Shown piece by piece: positions 34,441 to 43,144 of a stretch of DNA of 64,000 nt (its first letter is position 1; each line of letters starts with the position of its first letter). The translations under genes were made by a program, and so were the position numbers. The stretch is from Paraburkholderia sartisoli (GTDB lineage Bacteria; Pseudomonadota; Gammaproteobacteria; Burkholderiales; Burkholderiaceae), in contig NZ_FNRQ01000002.1 in NCBI RefSeq assembly GCF_900107685.1, forward strand, positions 496,001-560,000, in the 5' to 3' direction. The notes under the pieces were generated by a model. That model did no database searches. It had not been told where the DNA came from and saw only the letters and a program-made list of their open reading frames with translations.

Positions 34441-34777
34441 GTTATTGCGGTCTGTCTGCTGGCTGCGTGGGGCCGCCGTGTTTATGAACCAGCGGCACAC
34501 GCCGCCCGGCTGGAATAAACACTACTTGATCGACAACCGGCGATCACGACGAAATTTGATGTCTTTCCATCAAGACCCTGCCTGGGGATTGCGGGCAACG
34601 CGTGTCGACTTCAGGGCGACCCGTTGCCTCTACTGTTCACCGTGCCTTGTCGGGAAAATCGATGGTCACCGCACTTCTTCAACACTGCTTTTCGACGTTA
34701 CGCCTGGCTTGCCTGACTCTATCCGGGGTCGTTGGAGATCACACCCCGCAGCACACCAAAGCCGCGGGCGCACCTGC
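34441..34777. other. Intergenic region without a supported gene
   Basis: 337 bp after the repeat array and before the end of the SirB2 gene. Open frames lack ribosome sites and family features. Confidence 0.45.
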
Positions 34778-35167
34778 TCATATCCAGGTGAAGAATCCGA
34801 GCGGAAGATGGGTACGTGCCACGGAAACAATGAATGCGAAAACAACAATCGCTCCCAGCCAGCTTGCGACGCAGATAACCCGATTGCTACCGTGCTTTAG
34901 CGCGACACTGCCGAGCACCACATAAACAAGCAGCGCACCGAGTTTCGTGAGCAGCCAGCTCGCATTTGCCGCGAAGCCAATCATCATCGCAAGCCGCACC
35001 GCGCTCACAAGCAGTAACGTATCGACGACGTGCGGAATCACTCGCACAAAGCGCGTTTGCAGCAGGCGAGAGTTGAAGGCCCGCAGTATGCCTCGCGTGA
35101 CGAAGCCACCCAGGCTGAGGGCTACGCAAGTAATATGGATCGAGCGGATGACAAGGAATGAATTCAT
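34778..35167 (-). CDS. SirB2-family membrane protein
   Basis: 129 residues with four hydrophobic helices and the start MNSFLVIRSIHITCVALSLGG plus RFVRVIPHVVDTLLL, typical of the SirB2 family (Invasion gene expression up-regulator homologues). Cell role is unclear. It lies downstream of nsrR on the same strand (155 bp) and might be NO-responsive. Confidence 0.85.
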   Translation of the reverse strand: MNSFLVIRSIHITCVALSLGGFVTRGILRAFNSRLLQTRFVRVIPHVVDTLLLVSAVRLAMMIGFAANASWLLTKLGALLVYVVLGSVALKHGSNRVICVASWLGAIVVFAFIVSVARTHLPLGFFTWI

Positions 35168-35322
35168 GATTCAGCGTCCATGAAAAGACAGAAAGCGGCG
35201 GTGCCGCTGAAATTCCGCCCCACGTCTGGCTGTTGCCGTGTCTCTCTGCGTCTTGCCACACGTCATGAGATGTCGGCGCGTCAATCCGCCCTTTAGCGAT
35301 GCGCAACAGTGCAAAATGTTGC

Positions 35323-35832
35323 TTACCGCTCGCGTCTATTCTGAGCCGCTGGCTTGCGCGGCGCGTCGTTCGCGGGCATTGGCGTGAACCGCACGGGCGA
35401 CGACGCCTGCAGCAAGCGCGAAAGCGTCTGGCGCTTTTCGATCAGGTCCGCGATCGTCCAGTGATCGAGTACATCGAGGTATGCCTTGAGTGCCGCAGTC
35501 AGCGCACCGCGCAAGCCACATGCGGCCGTGATGACGCATTGATTGTGTCCGGTATCGAAGCACTCGACCATGTGAAAATCCGGCTCCATGCTTCTAACCA
35601 CATCGCCGACAACAATTTTCGACGCGGTGCGGCCAAGGCGCATGCCACCTCGCCGTCCACGGACCGTCGCCAGATAACCGGCTTTGCCGAGTGCATGAAC
35701 GATCTTCACGAGGTGATTGCGCGGTATGTCGAACGCGTCTGAAATCTCCTGGATCGTCACCAGTCGATCGTCCCGCAGCGCGACATACATTAGCGTGCGA
35801 AGGCTATAGTCAGTGTAATCCGTCAGCTTCAT
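35323..35832 (-). CDS. nsrR: Rrf2-family nitric-oxide-sensing repressor NsrR
   Basis: 169 residues. The N-terminus MKLTDYTDYSLRTLMYVAL is the Rrf2 helix-turn-helix. Three Cys ligands for the iron-sulfur cluster, Cys91, Cys99 and Cys105 (CFDTGHNQCVITAACGL), match NsrR spacing. NsrR represses genes of NO detoxification and releases DNA when its cluster is nitrosylated. A palindrome TTTTCATG-A-CATGAAAA lies 83 bp upstream and may be an autoregulatory site. The C-terminal tail is longer than usual and basic. A long upstream in-frame extension was rejected. Confidence 0.9.
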   Translation of the reverse strand: MKLTDYTDYSLRTLMYVALRDDRLVTIQEISDAFDIPRNHLVKIVHALGKAGYLATVRGRRGGMRLGRTASKIVVGDVVRSMEPDFHMVECFDTGHNQCVITAACGLRGALTAALKAYLDVLDHWTIADLIEKRQTLSRLLQASSPVRFTPMPANDAPRKPAAQNRRER

Positions 35833-35914
35833 CGAAGTTCCCCGCGTCAACCTGAAACACCGCCCGTCCTGGGACGACATCTGCCTGGGCCATAAATTGC
35901 ACGAATATCTGATA

Positions 35915-35931
35915 TTTTCATGACATGAAAA
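35915..35931. promoter_or_regulatory. 17-bp palindrome upstream of nsrR
   Basis: TTTTCATG and CATGAAAA are perfect arms around a single A. It sits in an AT-rich segment likely to hold the nsrR promoter. Autorepression by NsrR is plausible. Confidence 0.6.
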
Positions 35932-36066
35932 CTGCCGGATCGCGCCTGTTTTATGGAAACTATCGCCATAACATATATTACAGCCATATTGTATTTTCCG
36001 TGACCGCCTTATTCTGACGGTGTCGAAAGCCTGGCTGTCAGACGACCGCTGAACCGTAGGGAGCAT

Positions 36067-36450
36067 TCACCCCTTCCTGGCCATTCGCTTGAGCGCCCAT
36101 TTGTATCGCTCAACCAGCGCTTCGGCAGCGGCAATTGCCTGATCCCGCCAGCGATTCTCGGCGGCTTCGATCAAGACATCTTCACGTGCCAATACTTCAG
36201 GCATCCAATATGCCCGAACGGCGCCAACCGGCAAATAGCAGGTCTCCCGGTCAATCGCGCTAAACAGTTGAAACTCTGGCTCGCTTTCAACCCGGGTCCA
36301 GATTGCCAGCAGACAAATCGCCCGCGCGGTCTCGACGATTCCAAGCCGACCTTCAAGCAAATCCTTCGCTCTTGCATGAATCTTCCGGCAATGCTTCCGC
36401 CAAAGTGCCTCGTTCCGTATTCCTTCGGGGATTTTCATTTCCTTGTCCAT
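36067..36450 (-). CDS. Conserved hypothetical protein
   Basis: 127 residues, soluble, no signal. The pattern LLEGRLGIVETARAICLLA, FQLFSAIDRETCYLPVGAVR and EAALVERYKWAL resembles a family of small uncharacterised proteins (possibly DUF2489), but I am not sure. It lies upstream of nsrR on the same strand with a 230-bp gap. Ribosome site weak (CAGGG). Confidence 0.7.
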   Translation of the reverse strand: MDKEMKIPEGIRNEALWRKHCRKIHARAKDLLEGRLGIVETARAICLLAIWTRVESEPEFQLFSAIDRETCYLPVGAVRAYWMPEVLAREDVLIEAAENRWRDQAIAAAEALVERYKWALKRMARKG

Positions 36451-36767
36451 CGCTGCCCTGTCGCTCCATCGAAACGTCTTGTCAAACGCACGACGATTTT
36501 ATCGGCATGTACTGAGTGATCGATACGGGTTGGTCCGTTTATGATGTCAAGATTCGTCAAGCATGGCAGGCGACTCTCTCCACTTGATTGCTCTTGAGGA
36601 CCGACTGCGGTCGATACGTTCGGGTTGATCTACCGCCCGCGCTGGAAATTGCGCAAATACTCATCCTGATGTCCTCCGGATTCACGCGCCAGCGCTTATA
36701 GTGGAATCGTGGTCGCCCCCGGGCGGCCTTCCACTTCGGTACACGTGTCTTTGACGGGGGCTATCGG
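36451..36767. other. Intergenic region between divergent small genes
   Basis: 317 bp with promoters for both neighbours. A -10-like TATAGT occurs at 36697-36702. No gene or clear repeat is seen. Confidence 0.4.
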
Positions 36768-37106
36768 ATGACTACCTCTTCTGACTATGCAGGCGGTTCG
36801 CAGGACAGCACGCCGGAGTCGTTGCTGACGCTCGTCGAATTTCTCGAGCTCTCGCTCGACAAGGGCGCGCGCGTCGTGATGATGCGTCACGGTGCGGACG
36901 TCTGTTCAGTTTATGTCGGTGACCCGGCAAGCGAAGATGCCGGCCTGACTGATCATGGAACCATCGCGGCAGCAGTGGCCGACGAGATACTCGAGCGCAC
37001 CCAGGCAGGGGTAAACCGGATAGCAATAGGCAACCAGACGTACCGGTTTATTCGAAGCTTCACGCACATCGGCAATGTCGGCGCAGTGGTGTTTGCTCCG
37101 ACGTGA
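36768..37106 (+). CDS. Small soluble hypothetical protein
   Basis: 112 residues, acidic, no signal or membrane segment. Sequence shows RVVMMRHGADVCSVYVG and RIAIGNQTYRFIRSF. I do not recognise the family. A GGGGGC stretch upstream of the ATG is a fair ribosome site. Codon use matches neighbouring genes, which supports it being real. Confidence 0.6.
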   Translation: MTTSSDYAGGSQDSTPESLLTLVEFLELSLDKGARVVMMRHGADVCSVYVGDPASEDAGLTDHGTIAAAVADEILERTQAGVNRIAIGNQTYRFIRSFTHIGNVGAVVFAPT

Positions 37107-37288
37107 TGGCTGAGATAACAGACCTCGCCTTCCAGCCCCTGCGAACCCGAAAGCGCACGGGGGTCGCTCTGGCAATCCGCTCATTGATGACCACCCGCAT
37201 TCCTTCACATAAGCGACACACTGTTGCCGCGCCGCAAAGACACGCGCCCCGCCGAATCATCCGACGAAACGGGTGGTAACACCCCCAC

Positions 37289-37570
37289 TTGACGGTACCC
37301 CATCCAGATGAAACGATTGCCGCCAGGAACCCGACCGTCGATGAAATACAAACACCGGGGCTGAGCGACCCGCACAAGACCACGACTCGCTAAAGCATTC
37401 CCGGCATCGTCGCGCTTTGCCTCGAAAGCGATGGTCTCGCCAACCTGAGCTTCGCCCAGATCGCACGAGAAGCGGGTGTCGGCGAAAGCACCGTTTTTCG
37501 CTACTTCCCGAGCGGGGAAGCGCTTCTCAAAGCCTGCCCGCAAGACGTAACTCAGGAACCCCGTTTCCAA
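37289..37570 (+). pseudogene. Broken TetR-family regulator gene (N-terminal remnant)
   Basis: The plus frame reads DPHKTTTR, then TAA (37391-37393), then VALCLESDG, LSFAQIAREAGVGESTVF and RYFPSGEALLKA. That is a TetR/AcrR helix-turn-helix with the recognition helix TVFRYF. The stop codon interrupts the start of helix 1, and the ligand-binding domain is missing before the next gene at 37596. A frame on the other strand over the same DNA shows no family features. Confidence 0.7.
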
Positions 37571-37595
37571 TGTAAATCTCCGGCTGAGGTCTCTC

Positions 37596-38069
37596 ATGCT
37601 CTTTCACGCTTCCATCCCTGCCTGTCACCCCGAAAACGTCGCGCGTGTCATCGCCGAATTGTGGGGCGGATTTCATGCACCGTTCCCCTCGTTCCCCGAT
37701 TCGTGGATGGCGATCGCAGGCGACGACCGCGGCTCGATCATCGAGACCTATCCGGCTGACCGTGTCATTTGCCCCGGTGATGCGCAGGAATCCTGCGTTG
37801 CAGGTACAGGCGCATCGGCGCAATACAGCGCGTTTCACATCGCCATCGCGAGTACGCTGACACCCGACGAGGTACTCGCAATTGGAAAGCGCGAAGGCTG
37901 GCGCGCGGTGCGGTGTACGCGTGGCGACTTCTTCGACGTCATCGAACTGTGGATCGAAGAGACAACCATGATCGAAGTGCTGACGGACGAAATGCAGAAG
38001 CAGTATCTTGCGTTCGCCACACCAGAAAACTTCCGCGCCTTTGCGGCAACCGCGGCCGCGCAGGCCTGA
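37596..38069 (+). CDS. Conserved hypothetical protein of unknown function
   Basis: 157 residues, soluble. The start MLFHASIPACHPENVARVIAELW and the end MIEVLTDEMQKQYLAFATPEN recur in a family of proteobacterial hypotheticals with a glyoxalase-like (VOC) rhythm (AIASTLTPDEVLAIGKREGW, DFFDVIELWIE). Function is not known. It directly follows the TetR relic. Confidence 0.7.
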   Translation: MLFHASIPACHPENVARVIAELWGGFHAPFPSFPDSWMAIAGDDRGSIIETYPADRVICPGDAQESCVAGTGASAQYSAFHIAIASTLTPDEVLAIGKREGWRAVRCTRGDFFDVIELWIEETTMIEVLTDEMQKQYLAFATPENFRAFAATAAAQA

Positions 38070-38096
38070 AGCGATCATCAGACAGGGCTACCCCGG

Positions 38097-38585
38097 CTAC
38101 CCATCGATCTCGATCTCTGCCTCGCATTCGACGGGCACGTTGAACGGAAGCGCCACGCCAATGGCCGAACGCGCGTGTGTGCCGATGTCCGGCCCGAAGA
38201 GTTCAACGATGAGATCCGAGAAGCCGTTCGCGACCTTGGGCATCTGATCGAAGCCCGGCGCGACGTTGATCATCGCAAGGACACGAAGCCAGGCCGTAAT
38301 GCGGTCCAGGTCTCCAAGCACCCGACGAAGGCTGGCCAGCTGCGCAAGCGCAACAAGACGCGCCGCCGCATAGCCTTCGTCCAGAGATATTTCGGCGCCC
38401 ACCTTGCCGAACGGCTGGGCGATGGTTCCGTCCGGATTCAGGCCTACGTGTCCGGAGACAAACACCCGCGTGCCGCTTACGCGCACCCACGCAAACGGCA
38501 GCGACATGCGCATGTTCTCCGGCATCTGGAGTGCCTGCGGCAACGCAAGTCCCATTTGCGCGAGCTTTGCTTCGATCCTTGCCAT
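38097..38585 (-). CDS. RidA/YjgF-family protein
   Basis: 162 residues. Start chosen at 38585 because AAGGAGACAGAC precedes it. The RidA fold is seen in FVSGHVGLNPDG, SLDEGYAAARLVALAQLASLRRVLG and ALPFNVPVECEAEIEI, of the longer YjgF/chorismate-mutase-like subgroup. RidA proteins deaminate reactive enamines or imines; members without the catalytic Arg do other things. It converges with the hypothetical gene at 37596. Confidence 0.88.
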   Translation of the reverse strand: MARIEAKLAQMGLALPQALQMPENMRMSLPFAWVRVSGTRVFVSGHVGLNPDGTIAQPFGKVGAEISLDEGYAAARLVALAQLASLRRVLGDLDRITAWLRVLAMINVAPGFDQMPKVANGFSDLIVELFGPDIGTHARSAIGVALPFNVPVECEAEIEIDG

Positions 38586-38659
38586 GTCTGTCTCCTTGAT
38601 CAGGCGAACGACCATCGCGTTACCTGTTACCCGATACTAAACCCGTTAGATCGCCGCAA

Positions 38660-38791
38660 TCAGACTGCCAGCGCGAGCAGCGCGACTATGTACTCACGAC
38701 GAAACTTGTCGGACTGGGTCCTGGCTATCTCGCGACGTCGGGCATCATCGACATCGTGCAAAGCATGCTCGACCGCCTTGCGCAGGCTCAT
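38660..38791 (-). CDS. Possible 43-residue small protein or coding remnant
   Basis: From the ATG at 38791 the frame reads MSLRKAVEHALHDVDDARRR and ends VALLALAV before TGA. The same frame stays open upstream into the end of the PhyH gene, so this may be the tail of a decayed longer gene. No ribosome site is visible. Weakly supported. Confidence 0.25.
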   Translation of the reverse strand: MSLRKAVEHALHDVDDARRREIARTQSDKFRREYIVALLALAV

Positions 38792-38862
38792 GTTGATCGA
38801 CTCAATCGCGCTCTGGTAACTGGCTTGTTCTGTCGACCATGCGCGTTCCCGCTGCGACGCAC

Positions 38863-39717
38863 CTACCGCATCGCATTCCTGCGCCCCTCCGCATTGGTTG
38901 CGACGGTAATCTCTTCCAGATTCTGCGGATACGGATAGTGCATGCCAAGCAGTTGACGCATCACCGGACTGGCTCGCCTGACGAACGCTTCGCCTGCCAT
39001 CGCCCTGAGATCTTCCATCGGCTTGACGAATTTCGGCAGGTATTGAATCAGCACCGCACTACGATCCTGCGCGCTGCGATTGGGCATCGCACAGTGCCAC
39101 GTCGCGCCAAAGAACACGATGGCGTCGCCCGGCTCCGCTTCCATGCGCTCGCAGCGCTCGAAGAACCCGTCGGCTTCGGCCGGATAGCGCAGTTCGTGCT
39201 GCGTGTGCGGCACGAACGCGGTCGCGCCTGTTTGCGCCGTGAACGGATCGAGCGGAATCGTCACCTGGGCGTTAAGCGGAAACGACGTGTTGATCGCGAG
39301 CGGAAACGAATCCGGCGCGTGGAAATCCCAGTACGGGTAGTCGATATGCGGTTCCTGGCCAGGGCCATCCGGCAGGATGCGATTCGCCGCGATCGAACCC
39401 ATGATGAAATCTGAACCCAGAAAACGCCGCATTGCATCGACGATCAGCGGCTGCTCCGACATCTGCGAAAACACGTCGCCCTTGGCGAGCAGGTTCCAGA
39501 CGCGTCGTTGCAGATGCAGGCGCTGCTCCTCGGCCGCCTGCCCCTGAAAATGCGTGACGGTCTGCGCATGGTCTTCAGAATGCGCCATCACCACGCGCCG
39601 CGCTTCGGCAATCTGCGCCTCGCTAAAGAGCCCGCGAATGCGGATCGCGCCCGGGCCATGCGTCAACGCTTCAACAATCCCATCCGCTGTGGCAGCACTG
39701 CTATCGACACTGTTCAC
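38863..39717 (-). CDS. Phytanoyl-CoA dioxygenase (PhyH)-family protein
   Basis: 284 residues from a GTG at 39717, preceded by AAGGAGG, which is a much better start than the ATGs upstream. Fe(II)/2-oxoglutarate oxygenase: iron ligands His124 and Asp126 in PHIDYPYWD and a distal His208 in TWHCAMPNRS, with a following Arg for 2-oxoglutarate. It probably hydroxylates a small molecule. The LacI gene lies upstream on the same strand and may control it. Substrate unknown. Confidence 0.88.
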   Translation of the reverse strand: MNSVDSSAATADGIVEALTHGPGAIRIRGLFSEAQIAEARRVVMAHSEDHAQTVTHFQGQAAEEQRLHLQRRVWNLLAKGDVFSQMSEQPLIVDAMRRFLGSDFIMGSIAANRILPDGPGQEPHIDYPYWDFHAPDSFPLAINTSFPLNAQVTIPLDPFTAQTGATAFVPHTQHELRYPAEADGFFERCERMEAEPGDAIVFFGATWHCAMPNRSAQDRSAVLIQYLPKFVKPMEDLRAMAGEAFVRRASPVMRQLLGMHYPYPQNLEEITVATNAEGRRNAMR

Positions 39718-39981
39718 GACCGCCTCCTTCTCCATGCACAGCGCTCGCGGCTGCGTCATGAACAAGCATAAGAGACGAGATGGTCAAGTTGCAAGAATAA
39801 TTGCACATTATATTTTCATGGAATTTATTTTCCATTTCGAAAGCGTTGTCTGGCGCGGCGGGGCTTCCTTTTTGATGGCAAGCCATCATTTTTCGGCGTG
39901 AAGGTCTGGCCGGCTTCAACTATCGTTATCGCTATCCCGGCCAGCGTCCCTGTTGCCTCGCGCCATCGGTGCCGCCGGCAG

Positions 39982-41031
39982 TCAGTCGCCAGGCGGAAGG
40001 TTTTCACGCAGCAGCACGGTCACCGGAATCTGCTGAGGAAACGCGACACCCGGATCACGGTGATAGTGCCGCAGGACGATTTCGATCGAGCGCATCGCTT
40101 CGCCTGCGGGATTCTGGTCGAGCACGGCGTCGAGCGTGCCTTCGATCAGCAGGCGCCGTGACGCTTCATTCAGCTCGTGGCCGATGAACACCGTCGAGCG
40201 GACGCGATCCAGCGAGAGGAGCGCCGCGCCGACGCCCTCGTCGCCGACGGAAATGTTGTAGATCCCGCGCAGGTCGGGATAACGCCGGAAAGCGTCGCGC
40301 GTCAGTCGTTCGGTCACGACCGATTGCTCGCGGCTCTCTACCGTTTCGACGATGTCGCAGTTCGGAAACCGGCGCCGCAGCACGGAACGAAAGCCGCTTT
40401 CGCGTTCTTCATGGCCGAGGAAATCATGCATGCCCGTGAGTACGAGCACCTTGCCGCCCGCGTCGCCAAGAAAGCGTCCCATGAGTTCGCCGGCCACGCG
40501 TCCCGCGCAACGGTTGTCGATGCCGACGTAAGCAAGCCGCCCCGTGCCCGGCAGATCGCTTGCAAGCGTGACGACCGGCATCGTGCGGCTCAGTTGCCGC
40601 AACGCGGTCGTGATGTCGGGATGCTCGTAAGCCACGATCACGAGTGCATCGGCTTTTTGCGTCGCGCGCCGGATCGTCTCGACGACAGATGCGGGCTCAA
40701 GACTCTCGAAGTACGTCACCGCGCAGATCACGCGCTGCGCCTCGAACGCCTTTTGCGCCACCTCGAAACCCTGCTTGAGCGACACGTAATACGGCGCGAC
40801 AGGCTGCTGCAAAAGAATGGCGATGCGCAGCCAGCGCACCGAAACGGAATCGAGCGCGCGATCGATCCTGAGCTTGCGTGCCCATTCGAGCACCACCGCT
40901 TCTTTCTCACGCGATACGCCACCGCGGCCGTTCAGCACGCGATCGACGGTCGCCTCGCTCACGCCCGCGGCCTTCGCGATATCGGCCATGTTCGTTTTGC
41001 GGCGCGTGGTGCTGGACGTGCGGTTAGTCAT
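39982..41031 (-). CDS. LacI-family transcriptional regulator
   Basis: 349 residues. LacI helix-turn-helix near the N-terminus (MADIAKAAGVSEATVDRVLNGRGGVS), then a periplasmic-binding-protein-like ligand domain (AYVGIDNRCAGRVAGELMGRFLG, IYNISVGDEGVGAAL). The start at 41031 is the first Met of the TNRTSSTTRRK segment before the HTH. The dyad CGATGA-N5-TCATCG in the divergent region is a candidate site. It probably controls the divergent SDR and the PhyH gene. Confidence 0.9.
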   Translation of the reverse strand: MTNRTSSTTRRKTNMADIAKAAGVSEATVDRVLNGRGGVSREKEAVVLEWARKLRIDRALDSVSVRWLRIAILLQQPVAPYYVSLKQGFEVAQKAFEAQRVICAVTYFESLEPASVVETIRRATQKADALVIVAYEHPDITTALRQLSRTMPVVTLASDLPGTGRLAYVGIDNRCAGRVAGELMGRFLGDAGGKVLVLTGMHDFLGHEERESGFRSVLRRRFPNCDIVETVESREQSVVTERLTRDAFRRYPDLRGIYNISVGDEGVGAALLSLDRVRSTVFIGHELNEASRRLLIEGTLDAVLDQNPAGEAMRSIEIVLRHYHRDPGVAFPQQIPVTVLLRENLPPGD

Positions 41032-41067
41032 GAATGGATCGCAAAGCCCGACAGGATCAGTAGCCGA

Positions 41068-41084
41068 CGATGACACGATCATCG
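41068..41084. promoter_or_regulatory. CGATGA-N5-TCATCG inverted repeat
   Basis: Perfect six-base arms in the region between the divergent LacI and SDR genes, 37 bp before the LacI start. A LacI-family operator would usually have a central CG, which this lacks. Confidence 0.4.
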
Positions 41085-41192
41085 CATCACCACCGCGGCA
41101 CATCAAGCCGCACATACCAGGTACCGTTGCGCAGGCATCAATCCGGAAAGTGACGGGTCTGCATGGATCAAACCTTGATGGAGAGACACAGG

Positions 41193-42002
41193 ATGGGACA
41201 GTTCGACTCGAAGGTAGCCGTCGTCACGGGCGGATCACAGGGACTCGGCGCGGCAATCGCGGCGCTTTTCGTGGAGCGTGACGCGCGAGGCATCGTGATC
41301 TGCGGGCGCTCCAGGGAGAAAGGTGAAGCAAAGGCCGTCGAACTCAGCGAGGCGGGCAGCGCGGAAGTGCGCTTCGTGCAAGCCGACCTGTCACGCGTCG
41401 AGGACTGTCAGGCCGTGATCGCAAGCGCGGATCGACACTTCGGACGGGTGGACGTACTCGTCAACGCCGCGGCGATGACCGATCGTGGCACGATACTCGA
41501 CACAACGCCGGAGCGCTTCGACAGCATCTTCGCGACCAACGTCCGCGCGCCGTTCTTTCTGATGCAGGAGGCGGTGAAGATCATGCGTCGCGAGAAAACG
41601 GAAGGCACGATCGTGAATATCTGCTCGATGTCCGCACTGGCGGGGCAACCGTTCATCTCGGCTTACTGCGCATCGAAAGGCGCGCTTGCCACGCTCACGC
41701 GGAACACGGCATATGCGCTGCTGCGCAACCGTATCCGCGTGAACGGCCTGAATCTCGGCTGGATGGCGACGGATGGCGAAGACCAGATCCAGCGCACGTA
41801 TCACGACGCATCGGATGACTGGCTCGCCGAAGCCAGTGCCGCGCAACCCTTCGGCCGTCTCATCGATCCTGAAGAAGCCGCGCGTGCGGTGGCATTCCTC
41901 GCGAGTGCGGAGTCGGGTTTGATGACGGGTTCAATGGTGAACTACGACCAGTCGGTGTGGGGTGGCTTTGACGACACACCTCATCCGGTCAGGGCGCTTT
42001 AG
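41193..42002 (+). CDS. Short-chain dehydrogenase/reductase
   Basis: 269 residues. Cofactor motif TGGSQGLG near residues 11-18, NAAA near 90, catalytic Ser in ICSMSAL and Tyr/Lys in YCASKG. A classical NAD(P)-dependent oxidoreductase of sugars or alcohols. Start MGQFDSKV was chosen because GGAGAG lies upstream. Divergent from a LacI regulator, it is likely part of a small sugar-acid or polyol pathway. Confidence 0.9.
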   Translation: MGQFDSKVAVVTGGSQGLGAAIAALFVERDARGIVICGRSREKGEAKAVELSEAGSAEVRFVQADLSRVEDCQAVIASADRHFGRVDVLVNAAAMTDRGTILDTTPERFDSIFATNVRAPFFLMQEAVKIMRREKTEGTIVNICSMSALAGQPFISAYCASKGALATLTRNTAYALLRNRIRVNGLNLGWMATDGEDQIQRTYHDASDDWLAEASAAQPFGRLIDPEEAARAVAFLASAESGLMTGSMVNYDQSVWGGFDDTPHPVRAL

Positions 42003-42094
42003 CAGGACACGTTATCGGGTGGCATGCGGTTTCGCTCGACGACTGACACTTTCGCGAAAGCGCCGCGTGGCACGCCTGATTCCGATGAACCGTC

Positions 42095-43108
42095 TCAGGT
42101 GCGTCGCGGTGCGGCAACCGAAGCGCGCATCGTCACGGTCACGGGAAAGTCGCGGAAGATCTCCCACGACGTGCCGTAGCATTCGTTGACGAGCCAGCGC
42201 ACCGCATTCTGCGTCAGCTCTTCGGTGGGGATATGGACCGATGTGAGTCCTGGCGCCGTATAGGCCGCGGAATAGTTGTCGTCGTAGCCGATCACCGACA
42301 CGTCATGAGGCACCGATATGCCCGCCTGCTGAAGGCGTGCCAGCGCGCTGACAGCCATCGTGTCGTTGGCGCAAAAAAGCGCGGTGAAACGCCGCTTCGA
42401 TTCGAGCAGCGTCTGCACACCGGCATAGCCGCCTTCCAGCGAAAAGTCCGATTCGACCAGCGCGACCGCGGAACGCGCAATACCGTGCCGCGCGAGTTCG
42501 TCGAAGAAACCATCGATTCGCGCCAGATTGTCCGAGGCGGAAAACGGGCCGGAAATCACGGCGATATCGCGGTGTCCATGCTCGACGAGCGTGCGCGCCG
42601 CAAGCACGCCGCCCAGATGGTGATTGGCGCAGAACGACGCTTCTGGCAGCTGTCCAGACGCGCGATTGAGGAACACCATGCGCGGATGCATGTTGTGCAG
42701 CTTCGCGATGTCTTCGTCGTGCAGGTCGTGGCTGATCACCACGACGCCGTCGCAGTCGCGCCCGATCAGAAACTGCACGGCTTCGATCGCACGCTCGCGC
42801 GGCGAAGAGTCGCCGGACCCCGTCGCCACCACGACGTGACGGTGCACCGCGCGCAGTTCGGTATCGGTCTGCTTGAGAATCGTGCCGTAGTAAGACCCAA
42901 AAAACGTCGGCACGAACAGCCCGATCATGCCAAGCGACTGCGTCGCCATCGCGCGGCCAATCGATGAAGGCCGGAAATTCAGCTGCTCGATCGCGGCCTG
43001 CACGCGCGCGAGCGCGTCGGCCGAAACCGGACCCTTGCCCGATATTGCCCGTGATGCCGTCGACATGCCGACCCCGGCTAGTGCCGCGACGTCTTTCAAG
43101 GTTGCCAC
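42095..43108 (-). CDS. LacI-family regulator of the beta-glucoside operon
   Basis: 337 residues from a GTG. The N-terminal helix-turn-helix TLKDVAALAGVGMSTASRAISG is canonical, followed by a sugar-binding domain (FCANDTMAVSALARLQQAGI, VSVIGYDDNYSAAYTAPGLTSVHIP). It is the last gene of the GH1-ABC transporter operon and most likely represses it at the palindrome GTGGAAGCGCTTCCAC upstream of the GH1 gene, the half-site type used by LacI proteins. Confidence 0.92.
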   Translation of the reverse strand: MATLKDVAALAGVGMSTASRAISGKGPVSADALARVQAAIEQLNFRPSSIGRAMATQSLGMIGLFVPTFFGSYYGTILKQTDTELRAVHRHVVVATGSGDSSPRERAIEAVQFLIGRDCDGVVVISHDLHDEDIAKLHNMHPRMVFLNRASGQLPEASFCANHHLGGVLAARTLVEHGHRDIAVISGPFSASDNLARIDGFFDELARHGIARSAVALVESDFSLEGGYAGVQTLLESKRRFTALFCANDTMAVSALARLQQAGISVPHDVSVIGYDDNYSAAYTAPGLTSVHIPTEELTQNAVRWLVNECYGTSWEIFRDFPVTVTMRASVAAPRRT

Positions 43109-43144
43109 GCGTGCTCCACTGGTCGATATGTATTTGTGCGCTCG

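Noticed and set aside
37205..37597. Minus-strand frame over the TetR relic
   Set aside because: The plus strand shows a clear TetR helix-turn-helix, and the minus frame has no known motif or good start.
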